From Syntrophaceae bacterium UBA1163 (GTDB lineage: Bacteria > Desulfobacterota > BSN033 > UBA1163): a stretch of 19,889 bases of DNA. The position numbers were made by a program, and so were the translations under genes. The stretch's first letter is position 1, and every line of letters begins with the position of its first letter. The notes beneath the pieces were generated by a model. It ran no database searches, was not told the DNA's origin, and was given only the letters and a program-made list of their open reading frames with translations. The stretch spans positions 1 through 19,889 of the forward strand of contig DBZJ01000160.1 of NCBI GenBank assembly GCA_002311635.1, written 5' to 3'. Below, piece by piece: positions 7,277 through 14,331 of the stretch.

Positions 7277-8027
7277 ATCCCTTCGTACCTGCGTCAGATG
7301 GAGCAATTCCTGGATTCTCGCTGTAGTAGCCTACCGACATTTCCTTCCTAATTGTGGCCTTGAGTTCCTTGATGAGAACTGGCTTCTTTTCTTTGATTTG
7401 CTTTCGCTCTGCTCGACCTGTTTCATCTGAGTAATGTTCTACACGGCTTTGATAATCGAAAACATATTGGTGCCCAAGGAGAGTCAAGATTTCGGTAGTG
7501 ATCTTCTCCACAGTCTCGGACAAATAGACACTGTTGAGCAAATAGTAGTTACTCGCATCGGTTCTCGCTCTATCTGCCTTTTGGAACTCAATCATGGTTT
7601 GATACTCACGGATCTTCCTGATGCATTCTTCGCGGGACGTTTCCCATCCCTCCAGTAGTTGAGGTATAAAGCCTTCGACAATATTCAGGTTAAGAAGATG
7701 CTTCTTCATGTCCTCCTTTGTATACTCGTCAAATGAGGGGACTTGTCGGAACCCGTAAAGGCCTTCGAGGCTTCCATCAGCTACCAGGACAAGTCTGTAA
7801 AGCTCTGCGTATGCTTCGTGTTTCTTCTGTGTGAATAGGCCAAAATCTGTGATCCATCTTTGGTAGTTGAATTTCTGTTGTTCGTTAATAGCATTAAGTT
7901 CGTGCTTGTAGGCTTCGATAGCCTTCTGGTGCTTATGCTCAACACGGGAACTGATTAGCTTCATTATTCCAGACGTCACGCCCGCCGAGGTCAAGAATGA
8001 AATCAGGATTGTCAACCAAGCATCCAT
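7275..8027 (-). CDS. Cassette 3 protein: membrane-anchored coiled-coil protein, unknown function
   Basis: A 250-residue protein. The frame is open further upstream, but that extension would read through attC site 2. The ATG at 8027 has a GAGGTG ribosome site six bases before it and lies inside the cassette. One N-terminal hydrophobic helix (about 4-24) is followed by a long, highly charged helical region (about 28-60, then 90-235), rich in K, E, Q and R and likely partly coiled coil. The segment FTQKKHEAYAELYRLVL (about 64-80) is the most distinctive stretch. The layout suggests an inner-membrane anchor with a cytoplasmic helical domain. I see no catalytic motif. The stop codon overlaps the R'' box of attC site 3. 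Confidence 0.72.
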   Translation of the reverse strand: MDAWLTILISFLTSAGVTSGIMKLISSRVEHKHQKAIEAYKHELNAINEQQKFNYQRWITDFGLFTQKKHEAYAELYRLVLVADGSLEGLYGFRQVPSFDEYTKEDMKKHLLNLNIVEGFIPQLLEGWETSREECIRKIREYQTMIEFQKADRARTDASNYYLLNSVYLSETVEKITTEILTLLGHQYVFDYQSRVEHYSDETGRAERKQIKEKKPVLIKELKATIRKEMSVGYYSENPGIAPSDAGTKG

Positions 8028-8064
8028 ATTCACCTCATGCCATACAACAGCCAGTTCTTTTCTA

Positions 8065-8128
8065 GACCGAACGTTGCTTTTCAGCAGGTTCGGCTTTTTG
8101 CGCTCCGTTGCAAAAGCCTTGTTAGAAC
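8065..8128 (-). repeat. attC recombination site 2
   Basis: On the - strand GTTCTAAC (R'', 8121-8128) is followed by AAGGCTTTTGC. The arm GCTTTT pairs with AAAAGC in the right half, and the site ends GTTCGGTC (R', 8065-8072). Total 64 bases. A second internal hairpin, GGCTTTT with AAAAAGCC, is possible. The R'' box is exactly complementary to the first bases of this cassette at 8695-8702. Confidence 0.8.
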
Positions 8129-8130
8129 AT

Positions 8131-8652
8131 TTATGGCTTTTGAAAGATATCAAAGGATGTATTTTTTCTAATATCCCAAAAGACTAAAAGAGATGCTCCA
8201 AAGATCGCTATAGCGCTCAATGCCTCGTATGAACTGCTGAGAAGGGCGGAGCATATCAGGAGAACAATATATAAAATGTTGAATAGGGTTAAAGACCGTT
8301 TCTTTGGATGATTAAAAATGAAAAGGATAAGTGTAGCGAACAGGATGGCACATGATAGCAGAATGCATGCAAGCATATAATGGACCGGAAGGATTGCAGC
8401 GGCCGAAATCCATAAGAACCAAAAGAGCATGCCTGCTGAGAATTCCAATTTAAATTTGTAAGATCTCCTCTCGGCAGAGTTGCAATAGTCAAGATCATCG
8501 AGATAAAGCTTCAGGCGCAACAAAATGAAAAATGCAACAAAGAGCAACTGGTGCGTTTCAGCATTATTCCTCAGCACAGCCGCAACGGAATTTGCCATCG
8601 CAACCATAGCCATTGATAGGAAAACAGACAAAATGGTTGTAATCGCTGTCAT
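8131..8652 (-). CDS. Cassette 2 protein: polytopic membrane protein, unknown function
   Basis: A 173-residue protein with about five hydrophobic helices: roughly 5-26, 36-52, 74-92, 93-115 and 122-160 as one or two. A short charged loop (DDLDYCNSAERRSYKF, about 52-67) is the only markedly polar part. AAGGAT lies just before the ATG, giving a usable ribosome site, and the start is inside the cassette 43 bases past its boundary. Its TAA stop lies two bases before attC site 2. No recognisable family motif. Membrane proteins of unknown role are common integron cargo. Confidence 0.72.
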   Translation of the reverse strand: MTAITTILSVFLSMAMVAMANSVAAVLRNNAETHQLLFVAFFILLRLKLYLDDLDYCNSAERRSYKFKLEFSAGMLFWFLWISAAAILPVHYMLACILLSCAILFATLILFIFNHPKKRSLTLFNILYIVLLICSALLSSSYEALSAIAIFGASLLVFWDIRKNTSFDIFQKP

Positions 8653-8694
8653 AGTTATCCTTCAGTTTTCCTTTCTGTCCATCAAATAATCATG

Positions 8695-8752
8695 GTTCTA
8701 ACGATAAAATCAGCCGCGGCTGGAAGACGTCCGCCGGATTGCTTTGTTGGGC
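8695..8752 (-). repeat. attC recombination site 1
   Basis: On the - strand GCCCAAC (8746-8752) is a perfect RYYYAAC R'' box, and the site ends GTTAGAAC (R', 8695-8702). The right half CGGCTGATTTTATCGTT is nearly identical to that of site 3. Pairing AATC with GATT, and GGC with GCT across an extra C, gives the imperfect stem. Total 58 bases. The site begins 20 bases after the stop of the cassette 1 gene. Confidence 0.85.
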
Positions 8753-8772
8753 AATGCTTTTGTCCTAGACAA

Positions 8773-9195
8773 CTACAACTCTGCGTCATCAGGAACATAT
8801 CCAATCTTCTTGGCGAAGGCAAGTTCGATAACTCCGATTTTTCCGGGAATGGTGATGCACCCAGCAAGTAATGGCCAAACCAGGGTAATAAGAGCTGGAA
8901 CAAACTGATGATGGATAAAGAGATAAATACCACTTCCGATTGCGAACGGCCACTTGGCCAAAACCACAAAATGGCAGGCCACCGTGGCAACAGTAACATT
9001 GACATAAGAATACCTAATCGTACTCCATAGAATATTGAGTGCGATAACGGTGGCTATGACCCAGTACCACGAGAATAAGAGGAACATAATGGGCACCAAT
9101 GGCTGAGAGACAAAAGCAGGAAAAGCACTCCATTCGACCGCACGCAGCAACAACCATCTCTCGATCTCTGCATTCGTCCAGTTTGTGAATCTCAT
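8773..9195 (-). CDS. Cassette 1 protein: small polytopic membrane protein, unknown function
   Basis: A 140-residue protein. The frame extends 93 bases upstream, but the ATG at 9195 has GAAGGAAAG just before it and lies 20 bases inside the cassette boundary GTTGGGC, so I take it as the start. Three or four hydrophobic helices are seen (about 30-56, 64-84, 86-97 and 98-115). An amphipathic N-terminus contains WTNAEIERWLLLRAVEWSAF. The C-terminus (KKIGYVPDDAEL) is acidic and probably cytoplasmic. I do not recognise a family. It would be the first cassette of the array as preserved here. Confidence 0.7.
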   Translation of the reverse strand: MRFTNWTNAEIERWLLLRAVEWSAFPAFVSQPLVPIMFLLFSWYWVIATVIALNILWSTIRYSYVNVTVATVACHFVVLAKWPFAIGSGIYLFIHHQFVPALITLVWPLLAGCITIPGKIGVIELAFAKKIGYVPDDAEL

Positions 9196-9209
9196 TTTCT
9201 TTCCTTCAC

Positions 9210-9277
9210 GCCCAACAATTAATATACGGAATACGCGTTTATCGCCAATCTTTGCGCTTACCATATCATAGTTCGGG
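9210..9277 (-). repeat. Upstream end of the cassette array: candidate attC or attI site
   Basis: The first cassette opens with GTTGGGC (9210-9216 on the - strand), so a recombination site must once have ended here. Sixty bases upstream lies CCCGAAC (9271-9277), an R''-like box. The segments between pair partly: TATGATATGGTAAGCGC against GCGTATTCCGTATATTA matches at about 11 of 17 positions. A degenerate attC is possible; an attI cannot be excluded, although no integrase gene is next to it in the window. Confidence 0.4.
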
Positions 9278-9373
9278 TACCCGATCAATCATAATTGTTT
9301 GTAAATAAAGGGAAGATCTTGTCTTGCGAGTATCCATTTGAAAGTGATATAAGTAACTGTTCGTCAGGAGGGT

Positions 9374-9413
9374 GTCCCCCTCACCCCGCCCTCTCCCACC
9401 AGGGGAGAGGGGA
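9374..9413. repeat. Copy of the G/C-rich palindrome, inverted
   Basis: Read on the - strand, this closely matches 1123-1160: CCTCTCCCCTGG, GGGAGAGGG, then GTGAGGG in the same order. It lies between the cassette array and the fabF-like gene, and an over-long reading of that gene would translate through it. Confidence 0.7.
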
Positions 9414-9443
9414 ATAAAGCTCTGGTTTTTTAGGCAATTGGAA

Positions 9444-10655
9444 ATGAATACGAGACGAGTGGCTATCACAGGGTTGGGTGTCTTCTGCTCGACCGGAAAG
9501 AATGTAGAGGAATTTTGTCGCTCTTTAAAGGAGGGAAAAACGGGCATCGGACCAATCGCTCTTCTTGATACCTCCAAATATCCATGTAAAATCGGAGCGG
9601 AGATCAGAGATCATCGGTCAGAGGCATTCTTTAACAAGAAAGAACTGAAGAAGCTTTCCCGAACAGACCAATTTGGCCTCATCGCTTCGGAGGAGGCAGT
9701 GAAGAATTCCGGGATTGACTTTTATCCTTCTCAAGAAGTGGGGGTTTGTCTTGGAGCAGGTGCCGGAGGAATGTTTGAAGCAGAGATCTATCATCGGGAA
9801 ACCCTTGTCAAAGGAAGGTCCAGACCTTCTCTCATCTGGCCTTTTATACCAAGCTATACCACTGATCGTGTCGCAGAAAGATTTGGGTTTTCAGGGCCGA
9901 AATTCACCATCACTACCGCATGCAGTTCATCGGCCACGGCCATTGGTTATGGAGCGGACCTTATCCGAGCTGGGAAATCCAAAGCCGTTCTCTGCGGAGG
10001 GAGTGACGCACTGAGCGAGCTCACATTTGGCGGGTTCAATTCTTTGAAGGCCACTGACCCTTCTCCCTGCAAGCCCTTCGACCGAAAGAGAGCCGGCATG
10101 TCTTTGGGCGAAGGAGCGGGCATCCTCATTTTGGAGGATTTGGATGAAGCCATAAAAAGAGGCGCAAGGATTTATGCCGAATTTTTGGGATACGGAATCG
10201 GAGGCGAAGCTTATCACATAACGGCCCCTGAACCCACTGGAATGGGAGGCGCCCGCATTATGAAGGAGGCCATCGAAGAGAGTGGCATACCCTTGACCGA
10301 AGTCGATTATATCAATGCCCACGGAACCGGCACACCGCTCAACGATAAAGCCGAAACACTTTCTATCAAAAATGTTTTTGGTGAAAGGGCTTACTCGATT
10401 CCAGTCAGCTCCATTAAATCATCTGTGGGCCATTGCCTCGGCTCTGCGGGAGCCATCGAAGCGATTGCCTCGATTCTTTCGATCATTCATCAATTTATTC
10501 CTCCTACCCTCAACCACCAGGAGGGGGATGAGGATTGCGATCTCGATTATGTCCCGGGAAAATCCCGCGAAGCAAAGGTGAAGATCGTCCTTTCCAACTC
10601 CTTCGCCTTTGGCGGCAACTGCACCACCTTGGTCTTTAAGAAATACGGCCTATGA
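9444..10655 (+). CDS. fabF: Beta-ketoacyl-ACP synthase II (FabF type)
   Basis: This 403-residue condensing enzyme extends fatty acyl-ACP with malonyl-ACP in type II fatty acid synthesis. The Cys-His-His catalytic triad is intact: C160 in TTACSSSATAIG, H293 in NAHGTGTPLND and H330 in SSVGHCLGSAG. A late SFAFGGNCTTLVF motif matches the family (usually GFGGxNA), with C in place of the usual alanine. The length is normal. The start at 9444 (MNTRRVAITGLG) is the family start; the frame is open 72 bases upstream but only through a repeat. It stands alone, without acpP or fabD nearby. Assignment to housekeeping FabF rather than a specialised ketosynthase is therefore likely but not certain. Confidence 0.88.
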   Translation: MNTRRVAITGLGVFCSTGKNVEEFCRSLKEGKTGIGPIALLDTSKYPCKIGAEIRDHRSEAFFNKKELKKLSRTDQFGLIASEEAVKNSGIDFYPSQEVGVCLGAGAGGMFEAEIYHRETLVKGRSRPSLIWPFIPSYTTDRVAERFGFSGPKFTITTACSSSATAIGYGADLIRAGKSKAVLCGGSDALSELTFGGFNSLKATDPSPCKPFDRKRAGMSLGEGAGILILEDLDEAIKRGARIYAEFLGYGIGGEAYHITAPEPTGMGGARIMKEAIEESGIPLTEVDYINAHGTGTPLNDKAETLSIKNVFGERAYSIPVSSIKSSVGHCLGSAGAIEAIASILSIIHQFIPPTLNHQEGDEDCDLDYVPGKSREAKVKIVLSNSFAFGGNCTTLVFKKYGL

Positions 10656-10681
10656 ATATTTTCTCCCAGAGTCTAAATATT

Positions 10682-10710
10682 TTGCTTTATTCTTATTTTT
10701 TCTTTAGAAT
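10682..10710 (+). promoter_or_regulatory. Predicted promoter for the MNT/HEPN pair
   Basis: TTGCTT (10682-10687) and TAGAAT (10705-10710) are spaced by 17 bases in an A/T-rich leader. They lie 28 bases before the TTG start, with a strong GAGGAGAGG ribosome site in between. The -35 match is only three of six, so this is tentative. Confidence 0.35.
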
Positions 10711-10738
10711 ATCGAGGTAAACAGAGGAGAGGATTTCA

Positions 10739-11056
10739 TTGATCACTGAGGAAACGCTTAAAAAGGCAGCACGGCGATTAGCCGACAACTTTCAGCCAAA
10801 GAAAATTATCCTCTTCGGCTCCCAAGCAAAAGGTATGGCGGACAAGCATAGCGATGTCGATCTGTTAGTTATCTGCCCCATTAAAGGGAATCGGCGAGAT
10901 TTAATGGTAGCTATGGACCGAGCCCTGCGGGGTCTTGGGTTTGCAAGAGATATTATCGTTCTTACCCCAGAGGAGTTTGATCGAGATCGCTATATTCCTG
11001 GTACGGTTGCCCGTCCTGCCTGGCAAGAGGGCAAGGTAATTTATGAATCCCTATAA
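10739..11056 (+). CDS. MNT-type nucleotidyltransferase, putative antitoxin of an MNT/HEPN pair
   Basis: A 105-residue minimal nucleotidyltransferase. FGSQAKG gives the GS motif (G27, S28). The metal-binding acidic pair D39 and D41 lies in SDVDLLV, and a third acidic residue D71 lies in FARDIIVL. All catalytic positions are therefore present. The start is TTG, supported by GAGGAGAGG seven bases upstream. It overlaps the following HEPN gene by 14 bases (the ATG of HEPN is inside its last codons), so the two are translationally coupled. In the related HepT/MntA systems the MNT protein silences the HEPN toxin by adding AMP to a tyrosine. Whether that holds here is uncertain, because the HEPN partner lacks the typical R-x4-H-x-Y site. 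Confidence 0.88.
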   Translation: MITEETLKKAARRLADNFQPKKIILFGSQAKGMADKHSDVDLLVICPIKGNRRDLMVAMDRALRGLGFARDIIVLTPEEFDRDRYIPGTVARPAWQEGKVIYESL

Positions 11057-11462
11057 TACAGAGATTTTCCGTAAAGCAAAACAGTGGATGATTTACGGGG
11101 ATGAAGATCTACGATTAGCCCGTCATGCTTTGACTCTATTAAGTGGTTGCCCCTATCGCCTTATTGCCTATCATGCACAGCAATGTACTGAAAAATATTT
11201 GAAAGCTTATCTGGTATATCATCGTATTGACTTTCCTTATACCCACAATATATCCAGGTTATTGGAATTATGTGAGGAGAATTCCAGCTGGCCGAGGAAG
11301 ATCTATGAGGCTGAGGAACTTACCCCTTTTGCTATCACAGCCCGCTATCCTGGTGAAGATGAAAAGGTTACCAAGAGGGAAGCTCTCCGAGCCGTTGGTA
11401 TTGCTACTAAAGTCAGACAGACCGTTCGAAAGATTCTGAAAAAAGAAGGTTTTCCTCTCTGA
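11043..11462 (+). CDS. HEPN domain protein, putative toxin partner of the MNT protein
   Basis: A 139-residue helical protein of the HEPN family that pairs with MNT nucleotidyltransferases. The signature AYHAQQCTEKYLKAYL (42-57), followed by THNISRLL (67-74) and ARYPG (100-104), is typical of that branch. An R39-x4-H44 spacing exists within the AYHAQQ helix. The R-x4-6-H-x-Y motif near the C-terminus, which marks HepT-type RNases, is not seen, so RNase activity cannot be claimed. It overlaps the MNT gene by 14 bases. The role could be toxin-antitoxin or phage defence, or a nucleotide-binding partner without toxicity. Confidence 0.85.
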   Translation: MNPYNTEIFRKAKQWMIYGDEDLRLARHALTLLSGCPYRLIAYHAQQCTEKYLKAYLVYHRIDFPYTHNISRLLELCEENSSWPRKIYEAEELTPFAITARYPGEDEKVTKREALRAVGIATKVRQTVRKILKKEGFPL

Positions 11463-11572
11463 AGTAGTATTTCTTGTTTGTAGGAAGGCCTGCAACAACC
11501 TCTCACTGCCGATTTAAACCCAAAAAATCACCTATATTCTTTGAGGTGACGCAGACCGTGAGGCGAGAAAAT

Positions 11573-12790
11573 ATGGATGGAGAAAAAATTCAGTACGGGC
11601 AAGACGGAAAGCTCAATGTTCCTGATGAACCGATCATTCCGTATATCGAGGGAGACGGAGTGGGCCCGGATATCTGGAAAGCATCCGTAAGAGTTTTTGA
11701 TGCCGCCGTAAAGAAATGCTACGGAGCCAAAAGAAAGTTGCATTGGCTCGAAGTCTATGCGGGAGAGAAGGCATTTCAACTGAAGAAGGACTGGGCTCCG
11801 GAAGAGACGATTGAGACGATTCGGGAACACAAAATTGGCATCAAAGGCCCTTTGACAACCCCTGTAGGCGGGGGGATTCGGAGCATCAATGTATTACTCC
11901 GACAACGACTCGATCTCTATGCGTGCATTCGACCCGTGAAGTATCTTCCGGGCACACCGAGCCCATTAAAGCGCCCAGAAAAAGTGGACATGGTTGTCTT
12001 TCGGGAGAACACAGAGGATGTTTACGCAGGGATCGAGTGGAAAGAGGGATCAGAAGAAGCATTGCGACTGCGGATGTTTCTTGAGAAAGAGATGGGTATA
12101 AAGATTCGGGAAGATTCAGGAATCGGAATCAAGCCCATCAGCCGTTTTGGAACAAAACGCCTGGTTCGGATGGCGATCCAATATGCGTTCGCTCATGGCA
12201 GAAAGAGCGTCACGTTGGTTCACAAAGGAAATATCATGAAGTTCACCGAGGGAGCGTTTCGTGACTGGGGATATGAGGTGGCCAGGGAAGAATTCGGTGA
12301 TCGTATTTTATTGGAAAGCGAAATGGAGAAAGAGCGAATAAAAAGAGTTCCTTCCGGGAAGATCATTCTCAAAGATCGGATTGCCGATGCCATGTTTCAA
12401 CAGATCCTCTTAAGGCCTGAAGACTATGATGTGCTTGCCATGCCCAACCTTAACGGAGATTACATGTCCGATGCCTTGGCTGCGCAAGTGGGAGGCTTGG
12501 GCATGGCGCCGGGAGCAAACATCGGAGATCAAGCCGCTGTTTTCGAGGCCACCCATGGAACAGCGCCCAAGTATGCCAATAAGGATATGGTCAATCCCGG
12601 GTCTCTCATTCTCTCCGGGGCGATGATGTTCGACTATCTTGGCTGGAAAGAAGCGGGGAGGAGGATCAAGAAAGCTCTGGAGAAGACCATTGCAAGGAAA
12701 ACCGTCACGTATGATCTGGCCCGTCAGATGAAAAGTGCGAAGAAGCTTAAATGCTCTCAGTTCGCCTCCGCGATCATCGAAAAGCTTTGA
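11573..12790 (+). CDS. icd: Isocitrate dehydrogenase, NADP-dependent
   Basis: This 405-residue enzyme converts isocitrate to 2-oxoglutarate and CO2 in the TCA cycle. The substrate-binding residues match the bacterial homodimeric type: S104, N106 and R110 in RSINVLLRQ, and R120 in [18 protein letters not shown] (25-35) starts the fold, and [17 protein letters not shown] holds the metal-binding aspartates. [17 protein letters not shown] carries the K-Y pair that selects NADP over NAD. The ATG at 11573 has GAGG about nine bases before it; an upstream in-frame start at 11474 would only add unrelated residues. The kor genes follow after a 130-base gap, and their enzyme uses the product of this one. 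Confidence 0.95.
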   Translation: MDGEKIQYGQDGKLNVPDEPIIPYIEGDGVGPDIWKASVRVFDAAVKKCYGAKRKLHWLEVYAGEKAFQLKKDWAPEETIETIREHKIGIKGPLTTPVGGGIRSINVLLRQRLDLYACIRPVKYLPGTPSPLKRPEKVDMVVFRENTEDVYAGIEWKEGSEEALRLRMFLEKEMGIKIREDSGIGIKPISRFGTKRLVRMAIQYAFAHGRKSVTLVHKGNIMKFTEGAFRDWGYEVAREEFGDRILLESEMEKERIKRVPSGKIILKDRIADAMFQQILLRPEDYDVLAMPNLNGDYMSDALAAQVGGLGMAPGANIGDQAAVFEATHGTAPKYANKDMVNPGSLILSGAMMFDYLGWKEAGRRIKKALEKTIARKTVTYDLARQMKSAKKLKCSQFASAIIEKL

Positions 12791-12860
12791 CAACATTTCT
12801 GTTTTTAAATTATCATTAATTGAAACACAATTTATAAATTGCTATTCGCTCCCTTAGCCT

Positions 12861-12892
12861 TTCCCTCTCCCCCATCGGAGGAGAGGGGGAAG
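12861..12892. repeat. G/C-rich palindrome upstream of korD
   Basis: TTCCCTCTCC (12861-12870) pairs with GGAGAGGGGGAA around CCCATCGG, with one extra base. It resembles the palindromes at 1120-1142 and 9374-9413. It lies in the 130-base gap between icd and korD and has no T run. Confidence 0.6.
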
Positions 12893-12920
12893 TCAGCTGG
12901 GAAAAAGGGAAGTTTTGGTT

Positions 12921-13232
12921 ATGGCAGGGACAAGGAAAAAGAAGGAAACACCCGAAATAGATATCTACAAGGCCTGGTGCAAAGCGTGCGGGATTTGTGT
13001 CGCTTTTTGCCCAACCGGTGCTTTGGCAAAAGACGAAACAGGTCATCCTTATGTGAAGGATATTGAGAAATGCATTAACTGCGGATGGTGCGAGATTCGG
13101 TGTCCGGATTTTGCCATTACTGTGGAAACGAAAACCAAGGGAAAGAGGATTGAAGTAAAAAGTGGAGAGGAAGAGCCAAAGCCAAAGGAAGAAGAAGTCT
13201 CACCAGAAAGAATTGTTGCTCCAAGGCAATGA
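12921..13232 (+). CDS. korD: 2-oxoglutarate:ferredoxin oxidoreductase, delta (ferredoxin) subunit
   Basis: A 103-residue protein with two 4Fe-4S clusters. Cysteines at 20, 23, 26 and 30 (CKACGICVAFCP) and at 51, 54, 57 and 61 (CINCGWCEIRCP) have normal spacing. It shuttles electrons between the catalytic subunits and external ferredoxin. The ATG at 12921 has GGGAAG eight bases upstream; a TTG six bases earlier is less likely. The tail after residue 70 is charged and low in complexity (many K and E), and the next gene begins inside it. The order korD-korA-korB-korC and the neighbouring icd support a 2-oxoglutarate enzyme rather than a pyruvate or branched-chain one. Confidence 0.9.
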   Translation: MAGTRKKKETPEIDIYKAWCKACGICVAFCPTGALAKDETGHPYVKDIEKCINCGWCEIRCPDFAITVETKTKGKRIEVKSGEEEPKPKEEEVSPERIVAPRQ

Positions 13233-14331
13233 AGCGGTGGTAGAGGGAGCCCTCGTCGCTGGTTGTCGCTTCTTTGCGGGCTATCCGATTACTCCTGCCA
13301 GTGAAATCTCTGAAATCTTATCGATTAAACTTCCTCGATTGGATGGGACCTTCATCCAGATGGAGGATGAGATCGCGAGCCTTGGTGCGGTGATCGGCGC
13401 CTCTCTCGCAGGGGTCAAGTCCATGACTGCTACCAGCGGCCCGGGATTTTCTCTGATGCAGGAGAACCTGGGCTTTGCCATCATGGCAGAAGTACCTTGT
13501 GTCATCGTCAACGTCATGCGGGGAGGGCCGAGCACGGGACTCCCGACCTTCCCTTCTCAAAGTGACGTGATGCAGGCGAGATGGGGAACCCATGGAGATC
13601 ATCCCGCCATTGCCCTTTCTGCCTCAACGGTTCGGGAATGTTATGAGATGACCGTCAAAGCCTTTAACCTCTCCGAAAAATTTCGGACACCCGTTGTCCT
13701 TCTGATGGATGAGGTTGTCGCTCATATGCGAGAGAAAATGGTTCTTCCGGACGAAGATGACGTAGAGGTTTTCAATCGGGTCAAACCCACAGTCCCGCCC
13801 GAATGGTACATGCCTTACGAAGATACACCCCGCGGCGTCCCTGCCATGGCCAATTTTGGGGAGGGTTATCGGTATCACGTCACAGGTCTTACGCATGACG
13901 TGAGAGGTTTTCCCACGTCGAGACCCGACGAGATCGGCCCCTTTATCGCCAGGCTTCACCGGAAGATCAGCCAGCATTTTTCAGAGATTCAGATGGCTGA
14001 ATTTTTTCAAACAGAGGACGCAGAGATCACGATTGTCGCCTACGGGTGTGTGGCCCGTTCCGCCAGGAGGGCCATGATTGAGGCAAGGGAAAGAGGGATT
14101 AAAGTGGGGCTTCTTAAACTGGTGACGATCTGGCCCTTCGCGAGATCTGCCGTGGAGAAAGTCCTGCAAAAATCGAGAATCCTGCTTGTCCCTGAGATGA
14201 ATATGGGTCAGATCTCGCGCGAGGTCAAACGGGTCAACCCGGGGGTCGCAAAAGTCTTCACCCTGAACAAAGTAGATGGAACGATTATCACGCCGGAGGA
14301 GATCTTGAACCGAATCACGGAGGTCGCCTGA
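13162..14331 (+). CDS. korA: 2-oxoglutarate:ferredoxin oxidoreductase, alpha subunit
   Basis: This 389-residue subunit carries the pyrimidine-binding half of the thiamine diphosphate site plus the C-terminal domain. Family markers are LLQGNEAVVEGALVAGCRFF and GYPITPASEI near the N-terminus, then TSGPGFSLMQENLG, RGGPSTGLPT and a TIVAYGCVARSARRA segment late. With KorB it forms the catalytic core making succinyl-CoA from 2-oxoglutarate, CoA and oxidised ferredoxin, or the reverse. The listed start is a GTG overlapping korD by 71 bases with no strong ribosome site. A TTG at 13213 is an alternative that removes a lysine-rich, unfamily-like leader. Its stop overlaps the korB start (TGATG), showing translational coupling. 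Confidence 0.92.
   Translation: MERKSQSQRKKKSHQKELLLQGNEAVVEGALVAGCRFFAGYPITPASEISEILSIKLPRLDGTFIQMEDEIASLGAVIGASLAGVKSMTATSGPGFSLMQENLGFAIMAEVPCVIVNVMRGGPSTGLPTFPSQSDVMQARWGTHGDHPAIALSASTVRECYEMTVKAFNLSEKFRTPVVLLMDEVVAHMREKMVLPDEDDVEVFNRVKPTVPPEWYMPYEDTPRGVPAMANFGEGYRYHVTGLTHDVRGFPTSRPDEIGPFIARLHRKISQHFSEIQMAEFFQTEDAEITIVAYGCVARSARRAMIEARERGIKVGLLKLVTIWPFARSAVEKVLQKSRILLVPEMNMGQISREVKRVNPGVAKVFTLNKVDGTIITPEEILNRITEVA

Larger units (their letters stand above)
6588..9215 (-). mobile_element. Integron-type gene cassette array without integrase (CALIN)
   Basis: Four consecutive cassettes, all reading on the - strand, are bounded by G^TT points: 9215-8702 (514 bases), 8701-8072 (630), 8071-7225 (847) and 7224-6588 (637). 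Each carries one gene followed by one attC site. In each cassette the opening bases are complementary to the R'' box of its own attC: GTTGGGC/GCCCAAC, GTTAGAAC/GTTCTAAC, GTTCGGTC/GACCGAAC, and GTTGTGCA/TGCATAAC with one G-T wobble. This follows from recombination between the G and first T of the R' box, and chance would hardly give it four times. No tyrosine recombinase is encoded in the window. The array may reach on to 3933 through decayed sites, and it ends near a divergent fabF. Confidence 0.78.

Noticed and set aside
7211..7306. N-terminal extension of the cassette 4 protein to 211 residues
   Set aside because: It translates through attC site 3 and the end of the cassette 3 gene.
6668..7351. 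Two + strand reading frames (6668-6907 and 6965-7351)
   Set aside because: They are antisense to the cassette 4 gene and attC site 3 and show no family features. The first has a fair ribosome site by chance (AAAGGAGA), but its protein looks like complement coding.
8028..8153. N-terminal extension of the cassette 3 protein to 292 residues
   Set aside because: It translates through attC site 2 and overlaps the end of the cassette 2 gene; the ATG at 8027 has GAGGTG before it.
6458..9215. One multi-gene defence operon made of the - strand genes
   Set aside because: The genes are split by recombination sites with different boxes, so they were most likely acquired one by one; no shared system can be claimed.
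9196..9288. N-terminal extension of the cassette 1 protein to 171 residues
   Set aside because: It would read across the cassette boundary GTTGGGC into the upstream site, while the ATG at 9195 has a good ribosome site.
9372..9443. Upstream part of the fabF frame
   Set aside because: It encodes a translated palindromic repeat (SPSPRPLPPGERG), a known artefact of such repeats; family start is at 9444.
11528..11549. TCACCT/AGGTGA hairpin upstream of icd
   Set aside because: A six-base stem with a ten-base loop and no T run; no known regulatory element recognised.
12810..12850. TTGAAA and TATTCG as a promoter for korD
   Set aside because: The spacing is right, but the -10 matches at only three positions in A/T-rich sequence.
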